Positions 1-4,847 of a DNA stretch of 6,339 nt are shown one piece after another. Within the stretch, counting starts at the first letter, position 1. Each line of letters begins with the position of its first letter. A program made the position numbers and the translations under genes. Under the pieces are notes generated by a model. The model saw only the letters and a list, made by a program, of their open reading frames with translations. It had not been told where the DNA came from and did not search any database. Source of the stretch: Alphaproteobacteria bacterium (GTDB lineage Bacteria > Pseudomonadota > Alphaproteobacteria > Micropepsales > Micropepsaceae); assembly GCA_003246795.1 (NCBI GenBank), contig QKCS01000302.1, positions 1 through 6,339 on the forward strand. The letters are read 5' to 3'.

Positions 1-1
1 A

Positions 2-901
2 GAGACGGCCGAGGCGCCGGACGCGCCCGACTCTCCCGAGGGCAGCGACGCGGCCGCGCCGGCGGCGGAGGAAGCGCTTCACGCCTCGCCGCTGCAAGGC
101 GTGGCGCGCGGGCTTGCCTTCCAGCTCTACGAAAATCTGGGATCGGTCTCGCGCCAGGCGGTGATGCGCGAGTTGCGCGCGGTCGCGCAGGCGGATCGCG
201 CGCCGCTGCGTCGACTTGGAATCCGGTTCGGCGCCTTCTCGATCTTCATGCCGGCGTTGGTCAAACCCGCGGCGGCGCGGTTGAAGGCGCTGTTGTGGGC
301 GGTGCATCAGGGCCTTCAAGACATTCCGCCCCCGCCGCCGGCGGGCCTGACGTCGCTGCCCGCCGACCCGGGCGTGTCGGCCGGTTTCTACGAGGCGGCC
401 GGCTTTCGGTTGTGCGGCCCGCGCGCCGTGCGGATCGACATGCTGGAACGGCTCGGCGAGATCATCCGCGGCAAAGGGCAGAACGGACAAATGCCGGAGA
501 GCTTTGCGGCGTCGTCGGACATGATGTCGGTGATGGGCTGCGGGGACGAGGACCTTGCGCAGATCCTGCGCGCGGTCGGGTTTCGCGACAGGCGCGTGAC
601 CAACGAAGCGGGCGAGGAAACCGTCGAGTGGCAGTCGCGCCAAAGGCGCGAGGAGCGTCGCCAGAAGCCACGCCGCCCGCCGCAGAAGCGTAGCGCGGCG
701 CTTGCGAGCGCGCCTTACGGACAGCCGGCCACCGACGCGGCGGCAACGCCCGCGCAGGAGGAACGCAAGTCGACCGGCGGCGAGAAGCGCAAAGACCGCA
801 AGCCGCAGCGCGATCAGAAGAAGTCGCAGCGCCGGAGCGAGAAGCCGATCGATCCCGACTCGCCCTTCGCGGCGCTTGCGGCGCTGAAGTTCCGCAAGTA
901 G
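2..901 (+). CDS. C-terminal part of an MgpS/Suv3-like superfamily 2 helicase (5' truncated by window)
   Basis: The frame is open from the left edge to TAG at 899-901, giving about 299 residues of a longer protein. The helicase motor motifs lie outside the window. Seen here: an acidic Ala/Pro/Glu linker (residues ~1-25), a folded stretch containing LRRLGIRFGAFSIFMPALVK, then YEAAGFRLCGPRAVRIDMLERLG, which resemble the region after the motor core in alphaproteobacterial helicases related to mitochondrial Suv3. The last ~85 residues are a disordered, strongly basic tail rich in Arg/Lys/Gln, ending DPDSPFAALAALKFRK. Such tails probably bind RNA. The GTG at 101 is internal, because the same frame continues upstream without a stop. 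The S4-domain gene follows after 8 bp, suggesting co-transcription and an RNA or ribosome role. The family call rests on recalled similarity of the C-terminal region only. Confidence 0.8.
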   Translation, partial: ETAEAPDAPDSPEGSDAAAPAAEEALHASPLQGVARGLAFQLYENLGSVSRQAVMRELRAVAQADRAPLRRLGIRFGAFSIFMPALVKPAAARLKALLWAVHQGLQDIPPPPPAGLTSLPADPGVSAGFYEAAGFRLCGPRAVRIDMLERLGEIIRGKGQNGQMPESFAASSDMMSVMGCGDEDLAQILRAVGFRDRRVTNEAGEETVEWQSRQRREERRQKPRRPPQKRSAALASAPYGQPATDAAATPAQEERKSTGGEKRKDRKPQRDQKKSQRRSEKPIDPDSPFAALAALKFRK

Positions 902-909
902 CGCCCTTC

Positions 910-1287
910 GTGCAGCGCATCGACAAATATCTTTGGTTCACGCGCTTCTTCAAAAGCCGCACGCTGGCCGCGGCCGTCGTCACGCAAGGACGCGTGCGGA
1001 TCAACGGCGCGCGTTGTGAAAAGCCGAGCGCCACGGTCAAAGCCGGCGACGTGTTGACGTTCGCCGCGGGCGCGCGGGTTCGGGTGATCAAAGTCGTCAG
1101 CGGCGGCGCCCGGCGCGGCCCCGCGACCGAGGCGCGCCTGCTCTACGAAGACCTGACGCCGCCCGCAGAGGAAAAGCCCGTTGTCGCTGCGGTCCCCGCC
1201 GAGCGGCAGCGGGGCGCCGGGCGACCGACGAAACGCGAGCGGCGGGCGATCGACACGTTCACCCGCGGCAGGTCGGGCGACGACTGA
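910..1287 (+). CDS. hslR: S4-domain RNA-binding protein, Hsp15/HslR family
   Basis: The product is 125 residues, close to the 133 of E. coli Hsp15. An S4 domain fills residues ~2-62, with the helix pair starting RIDKYLWFTRFFKSRTLA and the VRINGARCEKPSATVKAGD turn. Downstream it keeps the Hsp15 pattern RRGPATEARLLYED and a basic tail with RPTKRERR. Hsp15 binds 50S subunits that still carry peptidyl-tRNA after heat shock and helps recycle them. The GTG at 910 is the natural start, since the S4 motif begins three codons later. No strong Shine-Dalgarno is visible, so translation may be coupled to the helicase gene that ends at 901. The product is much richer in Arg than Lys, as expected at this GC content. 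The family call is firm. Heat-shock inducibility is inferred from E. coli and not visible here. Confidence 0.9.
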   Translation: MQRIDKYLWFTRFFKSRTLAAAVVTQGRVRINGARCEKPSATVKAGDVLTFAAGARVRVIKVVSGGARRGPATEARLLYEDLTPPAEEKPVVAAVPAERQRGAGRPTKRERRAIDTFTRGRSGDD

Positions 1288-1306
1288 TCTCGCACGCACG
1301 AAAGGG

Positions 1307-1335
1307 TTGTTGCGGCATGTGCGAAATGCTACCCG
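1307..1335 (+). promoter_or_regulatory. Possible housekeeping promoter of fdxA
   Basis: TTGTTGC (1307-1313) is followed after 14 bases by GCTACCCG (1328-1335). This resembles the Caulobacter housekeeping pattern TTGACGS, 10-14 bases, GCTANAWC, matching the GCTA core but not the last three bases. It sits in the only spacer (1288-1383) between the S4 gene and fdxA. No terminator is visible upstream, so read-through from the helicase/hslR unit is also possible. Weak, motif-based. Confidence 0.3.
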
Positions 1336-1383
1336 TGCCGTCTGCTGACACCCCCGTTTTGGAGCGCGCGCCAGGCTTTCGCC

Positions 1384-1722
1384 ATGACGTACATCGTCAA
1401 CGAAAAATGCATCAAATGTAAGTTCATGGACTGCGTCGAGGTGTGCCCCGTCGACTGCTTCTACGAGGGGGAGAACATGCTGGTCATTCATCCCGACGAG
1501 TGCATCGATTGTGGCGTGTGCGAGCCCGAGTGCCCCGTCGACGCGATCAAGCCCGATACCGAACCCGGGATCGAGAAATGGCTGAGCGTGAACCGGGAGT
1601 ACGCTGCCAAGTGGCCGAACATTACGGTTAAGGGCGAGCCGCCGGCGGACGCCAAAGAATTCGAGTCCGTCCCGGACAAGTTCGAGAAGTTCTTCAGCTC
1701 CAAGCCCGGTCAGGGCAGCTAG
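1384..1722 (+). CDS. fdxA: Seven-iron ferredoxin FdxA ([3Fe-4S][4Fe-4S])
   Basis: A 112-residue cytoplasmic electron carrier. The cysteine pattern matches Azotobacter ferredoxin I shifted by one residue: Cys9, Cys17 and Cys50 should bind the [3Fe-4S] cluster, and Cys21, Cys40, Cys43 and Cys46 the [4Fe-4S] cluster. Cys12 and Cys25 are the usual additional cysteines. The motifs are CIKCKFMDCVEVCPVDC and CIDCGVCEPECPVDAIKPD, followed by the FdxA-specific C-terminal extension (EKWLSVNREYAAKWPNIT) that wraps the core. The ATG at 1384 is certain from the conserved MTYIV start. The Shine-Dalgarno is poor. The redox partner cannot be told from the window. In many alphaproteobacteria this ferredoxin sits next to carD, as here. 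No terminator hairpin follows the stop at 1722. Confidence 0.97.
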   Translation: MTYIVNEKCIKCKFMDCVEVCPVDCFYEGENMLVIHPDECIDCGVCEPECPVDAIKPDTEPGIEKWLSVNREYAAKWPNITVKGEPPADAKEFESVPDKFEKFFSSKPGQGS

Positions 1723-1739
1723 TTTTCCACATTTCACAG

Positions 1740-1765
1740 TTGAGAACGGCATTAACCTCTATCAC
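1740..1765 (+). promoter_or_regulatory. Possible carD promoter P1
   Basis: TTGAGAA (1740-1746), 11 bases, then TCTATCAC (1758-1765). This fits the Caulobacter-type housekeeping layout (TTGACGS, 10-14 bases, GCTANAWC) at most informative positions. Transcription from here would give a 5' leader of roughly 325 bases. Motif-based only. Confidence 0.3.
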
Positions 1766-1836
1766 CGCGTGAAGGGGCAGTCGCCGTTTTCTGCGGTTCT
1801 TCGTTGTTTCATGATCGCTGCGACCAACGCGAAATA

Positions 1837-1866
1837 TTGGTTAACGCTATGGTCCGCCTTTATTTT
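1837..1866 (+). promoter_or_regulatory. Possible carD promoter P2
   Basis: TTGGTT (1837-1842), 18 bases, TATTTT (1861-1866), inside the AT-rich part of the spacer. It would start RNA near 1873 and leave a leader of about 225 bases that includes the stem-loop at 2018-2048. It is an alternative or addition to the candidate at 1740-1765. Confidence 0.3.
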
Positions 1867-2017
1867 TCCCATTTTCTGTGTTACATTTTCGACACTTGGA
1901 ACTGACGACCTAGAGAGCTTCAGGCCAAAGGAACCCGTGGGGACGCAAACTAGCCTCCGCGATCGCCGTAAGAAAATTCCGCCACGGACCGTTTCCAAAA
2001 GTGCGGAGTCGGTGAGA

Positions 2018-2048
2018 CAGCATCGCCCAGCCCGGCTGCGCGGTGCTG
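2018..2048 (+). other. Strong stem-loop in the carD leader
   Basis: CAGCATCGC (2018-2026) pairs with GCGGTGCTG (2040-2048) over nine pairs including one G-U. After a C-C mismatch, CAGC (2028-2031) pairs with GCTG (2035-2038) around a CCG loop. No run of T follows, so it is not an ordinary intrinsic terminator. It ends 50 bases before the carD ATG. It could act in mRNA stability or translation control. The pairing is read directly from sequence; the role is unknown. Confidence 0.55.
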
Positions 2049-2098
2049 GTGTTCTGCGTGGCAAGAGAGCCCTCGCTGATGAGAGAGATAGAGCGCGA

Positions 2099-2857
2099 AT
2101 GAGCACGAAGAAGTCCGCAAAGTCTGCTGCACCTGCGAAGGCCGCGAAGGCGCCCTCGAAGGGCCAGGGTAAGGGCGGCGTCAAAGCTAACGCCAAGACG
2201 GCCTCCAAAAAGCCGGAGCTGCGGACCGTTTCCAAGACTGACATCAAGGTCGTGCACAAGGCCGACGTGAAGGCGCCCCGGGTGGAGCCGAAGGTCGTTG
2301 CCGGCACGAACGTGAAGCCTGCGGCCGTTGCGGCCGTAAAGGCCGTGGCGAAGCCCGAGAAGAAAAAGCCGGAATTCCGCACGAATGACTGGGTCGTTTA
2401 TCCCGCGCACGGCGTGGGCCGGATCGTCTCGGTCGTCGAGCAGGAAGTGGCCGGAATCAAGCTCGAGCTTTTCGTCATCAACTTCGACAAGGACAAGATG
2501 ACCCTGCGCGTGCCCGTCGCGAAGGCGTCGTCGGTCGGCATGCGCCGGCTGTCGTCGCCTGACGTCGTGGCGACGGCCCTGCAGACGTTGCGCGGGCGCG
2601 CCCGGATCAAGCGGACGATGTGGAGCCGCCGCGCCCAGGAATACGAAGCGAAGATCAACTCGGGCGACCTGATCTCGATTGCCGAGGTCGTGCGCGACCT
2701 CCACCGGGCAAGCGGTCAGCCGGAACAGTCCTACTCCGAGCGTCAGCTTTACGAAGCTGCTCTCGGGCGGATGGCCCGCGAGGTCGCGGCGGTCGAGCGG
2801 ATCGACGTGGACGCCGCTGTGAAGCGGCTTCAGACGGCGCTCCAACGGGCCGCCTAA
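2099..2857 (+). CDS. carD: CarD/CdnL-family RNA polymerase-binding transcription regulator with Lys/Ala-rich N-terminal tail
   Basis: A 252-residue protein that binds the RNA polymerase beta subunit and stabilises the promoter open complex, notably at rRNA promoters. Residues 1-90 are a low-complexity Lys/Ala/Pro/Val tail (KAAKAPSKGQGKGG, later KADVKAP). Residues 93-150 are the TRCF-like beta-binding domain (FRTNDWVVYPAHGVGRI, FVINFDKDKMTLRVPVAKA, GMRRLS). Residues 155-250 are the helical DNA-contact domain with MWSRRAQEYEAKINSGD; Trp175 matches the tryptophan that wedges into the upstream fork in mycobacterial CarD. The ATG at 2099 is chosen because rhizobial CarD proteins begin with a similar Lys-rich tail. 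Ahead of it lies GAGAGAG (2081-2087), a fair ribosome-binding site. An in-frame GTG at 1937 would add 54 residues and is less likely. The gene ends just before a strong terminator. Confidence 0.93.
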   Translation: MSTKKSAKSAAPAKAAKAPSKGQGKGGVKANAKTASKKPELRTVSKTDIKVVHKADVKAPRVEPKVVAGTNVKPAAVAAVKAVAKPEKKKPEFRTNDWVVYPAHGVGRIVSVVEQEVAGIKLELFVINFDKDKMTLRVPVAKASSVGMRRLSSPDVVATALQTLRGRARIKRTMWSRRAQEYEAKINSGDLISIAEVVRDLHRASGQPEQSYSERQLYEAALGRMAREVAAVERIDVDAAVKRLQTALQRAA

Positions 2858-2873
2858 GCCCCTTCCCGCTTAG

Positions 2874-2885
2874 GGATTTTGGGAG
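2874..2885 (+). repeat. Direct repeat copy 1 (GGATTTTGGGAG)
   Basis: This 12-base word recurs exactly at 3003-3014, and the match extends leftward with one inserted G (TAGGGATTTTGGGAG here, TAGGATTTTGGGAG there). This copy lies between the carD stop and its terminator. Confidence 0.6.
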
Positions 2886-2912
2886 AGGCCCTGGAACCGC
2901 CAGGGCCTTTTT
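2886..2912 (+). terminator. Intrinsic terminator of carD
   Basis: AGGCCCTGG (2886-2894) and CCAGGGCCT (2900-2908) form a perfect nine-pair stem with an AACCG loop, followed by TTTTT (2908-2912). It starts 28 bases after the carD stop and ends the upstream transcription unit, leaving rpoH to its own promoter. A smaller inverted repeat, CCTAAG (2853-2858) with CTTAGG (2869-2874), spans the carD stop codon. Confidence 0.93.
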
Positions 2913-2964
2913 CCGTTTTGCATTTTGCATCACGGAATCGTTGTTTAGAATTGGTCCAAAGAGA

Positions 2965-2995
2965 CTTGACCTCCGTACAAATAATACCCAACTAG
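2965..2995 (+). promoter_or_regulatory. Possible heat-shock (sigma-32-type) promoter of rpoH
   Basis: CTTGACC (2965-2971), then 15 bases, then CCCAACTAG (2987-2995). This resembles the sigma-32 pattern CTTGAA ... CCCCATNT. If real, rpoH would be transcribed by its own product or a paralogue, as known for Caulobacter rpoH. A housekeeping alternative is TTGGTC (2951-2956) with TACAAA (2976-2981), though its 19-base spacing is long. Neither is decisive. Confidence 0.35.
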
Positions 2996-3000
2996 GTGGG
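2987..3000 (+). promoter_or_regulatory. Imperfect 14-bp palindrome upstream of rpoH
   Basis: CCCAACTAGGTGGG reads CCCA-n-CTAG-n-TGGG on both strands, with one mismatched pair. It overlaps the candidate -10 region and lies 20 bases before the rpoH start, where an operator would act. No known regulator site is recognised. Confidence 0.3.
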
Positions 3001-3002
3001 TA

Positions 3003-3014
3003 GGATTTTGGGAG
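3003..3014 (+). repeat. Direct repeat copy 2, containing the rpoH Shine-Dalgarno
   Basis: This is the second exact copy of GGATTTTGGGAG (first at 2874-2885). Its last five bases, GGGAG (3010-3014), are the ribosome-binding site of rpoH, six bases before ATG 3021. Confidence 0.6.
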
Positions 3015-3020
3015 TCTGAC

Positions 3021-3908
3021 ATGGCTATGTTCGACACCACACATGCGGTGAAGGCGAACCGCCAGTTCATCAAGAAGACGATGGCGACGGATTTGCTCGA
3101 AGCCGAGCACGAGCTTGCGCTGGCGCACGCTTGGCGCGACCGCGGCGATCACAAGGCGCTGCACGAGCTGACCACGGCCTATTTCCGACTGGTCGTGGCG
3201 TTGGCCGCGCGCTTCAAGAATTACGGCTTGCCGATGGGCGACCTGATGCAAGAGGGCGTCGTCGGACTGATGCAGGCGGCACAGCGCTTCGAGCCCGAAC
3301 GCAAAGTGCGCTTTGCGACCTATGCGTCGTGGTGGATCCGCGCGGCGATCCAGGACTACGTCCTGCGCAACTGGTCGATCGTTCGCTTGACCTCAACCGC
3401 GTCGCAGAAGTCGCTGTTCTTCAACCTGCGCCGGCTGAAGGCGAAGATCGAAGGCAATCCGTCGAAAGACCTGTCGCGCCGGGCGGCGGAGAAAATCGCC
3501 GACGCACTGCGCGTATCGGTTTCGGACGTCGAGGACATGGACGCGCGGCTCACCGCCGGCGACCGCTCGCTCAACGCGTCGCCCGGCGAACCCGGCGAGT
3601 TCGAGTGGCAAGATCTGCTGCCCGACAACAGTGCCGGACCGGACGAGATCGTCATGGAGACGCACGATGGCGCACGCCGCAAGGCGTGGATCAAACAGGC
3701 GCTCGACAAGCTGAGCCCGCGCGAGCAGACGATCATCCGCGAGCGGCAGATGAACGAAGACGCCGTCACGCTCGAAACGCTGGGCCAACGGCTCGGCATT
3801 TCGAAGGAACGCGTGCGGCAGATCGAGGCGAACGCGCTCACCAAGCTTCGCCGCGCGCTGCTTGAGCAAGTGGGCGATCCGGTCGAAGCCGGATTGGTCG
3901 CCGCCTAA
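3021..3908 (+). CDS. rpoH: Heat-shock sigma factor RpoH (sigma-32), RpoH2-like type
   Basis: A 295-residue sigma-70-family factor that directs RNA polymerase to heat-shock and related stress promoters. Region 2.2 is at residues 74-92 (DLMQEGVVGLMQAAQRFEP). Region 2.4 (98-123) includes ATYASWWIRAAIQDYVLRNW. The RpoH box QKSLFFNLRR (129-138) separates it from housekeeping sigma factors. The region 4.2 helix-turn-helix is at ~250-280 (LGISKERVRQIEANAL). The short N-terminus (NRQFIKKTMATDLLEAE) and TSTASQKSLFF look more like rhizobial or Rhodobacter RpoH2 than RpoH1, so a second rpoH may exist elsewhere. RpoH2 types are tied to singlet-oxygen or oxidative stress in Rhodobacter; that role is inference here. 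ATG 3021 has GGGAG six bases upstream; ATG 3027 is a possible alternative. It ends one base from the convergent nuclease-like gene. Confidence 0.96.
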   Translation: MAMFDTTHAVKANRQFIKKTMATDLLEAEHELALAHAWRDRGDHKALHELTTAYFRLVVALAARFKNYGLPMGDLMQEGVVGLMQAAQRFEPERKVRFATYASWWIRAAIQDYVLRNWSIVRLTSTASQKSLFFNLRRLKAKIEGNPSKDLSRRAAEKIADALRVSVSDVEDMDARLTAGDRSLNASPGEPGEFEWQDLLPDNSAGPDEIVMETHDGARRKAWIKQALDKLSPREQTIIRERQMNEDAVTLETLGQRLGISKERVRQIEANALTKLRRALLEQVGDPVEAGLVAA

Positions 3909-3909
3909 G

Positions 3910-4689
3910 TCAGTCCAGAACTTCGATCTGTTCGGGGTGCGTGAGTTCGATCTCGGGTCCGTTGAGGAGCGAGATCCAACCGCGCACCCGAACCGTTTTG
4001 CCGCTCCACGCGACGGGATCAATACCGTCCTTCGTCAGGCGCCTCATGTCGGCCGGCGAAATCGTGACAGTGAAATCCGTGCGGTAATCCGGGCCGAAGT
4101 TCAGATAGACACGCCTTCGGACCTTGGCGACGTCGAGCACTTTCCCCTCGACGATCTGAAACGTCCCGATGTCGTTCGCAAGACGGCCGGCGCGGCGAAC
4201 GCGGAAGTGGGGATCGTTCCACAAACCGCGTTTCGCCCTTCGCGCGCGGTCTTCCGCCGCGAGAAGCGCTTTCGCGCAGCGGCGCATGTCGGCGCGGGCT
4301 TAGACGCGCGCAAGTCCTTCGGCAACGAGCATCTGCTGCAACCAGGTTTGCGGATCGCGATAGACGTGCGCGATCATGAAGCCGTGCCGGTCGACGACGC
4401 GGTCGGCATAGGCAAGGCCTACGCTTCGACCCAAGATCAACGCCGACAAGCGACTGCGCGCTTCCTCCGCCAGCGGCTCGTCCTTGCCCTCTCCGTTTTG
4501 TGCGAAAACCGGCGCGCGAATCGCCGCCAACCGAACGTGGCGCCCGTCTTCCAAATCGAACGACCGGCCGTCGCCGACGGCCGTCACGAACGCGTCCTCC
4601 GCGATGGCGACATCGCAGAGCGGCGCAGCCGCCACGCCTAACGATCGTGTAATGATGAGCGTTGCAGCTATGAGAGCGCGCACGATCAT
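3910..4689 (-). pseudogene. Exported staphylococcal-nuclease-fold (thermonuclease-like) protein, interrupted by an in-frame stop
   Basis: ATG at 4689 opens a signal peptide (MIVRALIAATLIITRSLGVAAA, cleavage near residue 22) and an SNase-like domain: TAVGDGRSFDLEDGRHVRLA, DRHGFMIAHVY, WLQQMLVAEGLARV. TAA at 4302-4300 (codon 130) stops it, but the same frame goes on ARADMRRCAKALLAAEDRAR and RGLWNDP, the normal SNase C-terminal helices. A ~95-residue beta-rich, OB-like domain follows (VEGKVLDVAKVRRRVYLNFG) and ends at TGA 3912-3910. Relatives have Tyr at this position (RVY), so one base change from TAC or TAT explains the break. Intact length would be 259 residues. Known nuclease residues are also replaced: DGDT is DGRS, RLxxxDxPE is RLAAIRAPV, and the YGR arginine is Phe. 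A catalytic role is doubtful even if read through. The upstream open frame to 4839 is antisense to the tRNA and not coding. ATG 4287 could restart translation but lacks a ribosome-binding site. Confidence 0.82.
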
Positions 4690-4700
4690 GGCCGCGGGTC

Positions 4701-4730
4701 TTGATCGCAAAGGCGCATTGAGCGAATGAT
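4701..4730 (+). promoter_or_regulatory. Possible promoter of tRNA-Arg
   Basis: TTGATC (4701-4706), 18 bases, AATGAT (4725-4730), ending ten bases before the first base of the tRNA. It occupies the 50-base divergent spacer shared with the nuclease-like gene on the other strand. Four of six bases match consensus in each box. Confidence 0.35.
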
Positions 4731-4739
4731 GCAATTGTT

Positions 4740-4816
4740 GACCCCGTAGCTCAGCAGGATAGAGCGGCAGATTCCTAATCTGTAGGTCGGACGTTCGAAT
4801 CGTCTCGGGGTCACCA
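4740..4816 (+). tRNA. tRNA-Arg, anticodon CCT
   Basis: All four arms can be drawn by eye. Acceptor stem GACCCCG (4740-4746) pairs with CGGGGTC (4806-4812). D arm is GCTC-AGCAGGATA-GAGC. Anticodon stem GCAGA/TCTGT holds loop TTCCTAA, with anticodon CCT at 4774-4776 reading AGG. The variable loop is AGGTC. T arm is GGACG-TTCGAAT-CGTCT. The discriminator is A4813 and CCA is encoded at 4814-4816. All stems pair apart from G-U ends in the anticodon and T stems. AGG is a rare codon in GC-rich alphaproteobacteria. No integrase or attachment-site duplicate is visible nearby. No terminator follows before the ligase gene. Confidence 0.97.
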
Positions 4817-4847
4817 GCCCTCTCCTCCCCCACCTTCACGGGACCTC

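Larger units (their letters stand above)
1723..2098 (+). other. Long intergenic/leader region upstream of carD
   Basis: These 376 bases separate fdxA from the chosen carD start. The first ~190 bases are clearly AT-richer than the genes around them and hold two promoter-like arrangements. The second half is GC-rich and foldable, with CTCCGC (1955-1960) complementary to GCGGAG (2003-2008) and a strong stem-loop at 2018-2048. The carD frame stays open upstream to an ATG at 1769 without a stop. The encoded residues (Phe/Trp/Ile-rich, then Arg-rich) do not resemble CarD, so I treat it as non-coding. GTG at 1937 with AGGA four bases ahead is the only alternative upstream start with a ribosome-binding-like site. 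No tRNA or rRNA is seen in the region. Confidence 0.6.

Noticed and set aside
814..1752. Long minus-strand open frame opposite hslR and fdxA
   Set aside because: It is a shadow of two firmly identified plus-strand genes in GC-rich DNA, with no recognisable domain.
2018..2048. Reading the carD leader stem-loop as an intrinsic terminator or attenuator of fdxA transcription
   Set aside because: The stem is followed by GTGTTCTGCGTGG rather than a T run, so intrinsic termination is not supported.
1769..2098. CarD starting at ATG 1769 (362 residues)
   Set aside because: The added residues are encoded by the AT-rich promoter region, look unlike CarD and have no ribosome-binding site. Homologues start with the Lys/Ala tail as at 2099.
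1910..2845. Long minus-strand open frame opposite carD
   Set aside because: It is a shadow frame rich in Arg/His/Leu that covers the carD promoter and leader. The plus-strand CarD domain is unmistakable.
2935..3016. Two GANTC (CcrM methylation) sites at 2935-2939 and 3012-3016 before rpoH as cell-cycle control
   Set aside because: GANTC also occurs at several places elsewhere in the window, including inside genes and the tRNA, so two sites are not a distinctive signal.
3862..4641. Plus-strand open frame opposite the nuclease-like gene
   Set aside because: It overlaps the end of rpoH and has no recognisable motif. The minus strand carries the signal peptide and SNase-like features.
4740..4816. 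tRNA-Arg as an integration site for a mobile element
   Set aside because: No integrase gene and no repeated tRNA 3' end is visible on either side; the flanking genes look like core chromosome.
4690..4839. N-terminal extension of the nuclease-like protein up to an ATG at 4839
   Set aside because: It is the reverse complement of the tRNA-Arg gene (encoding ETIRTSDLQIRNLPLYPAEL), a well-known false translation. The signal peptide beginning at 4689 gives a natural start.
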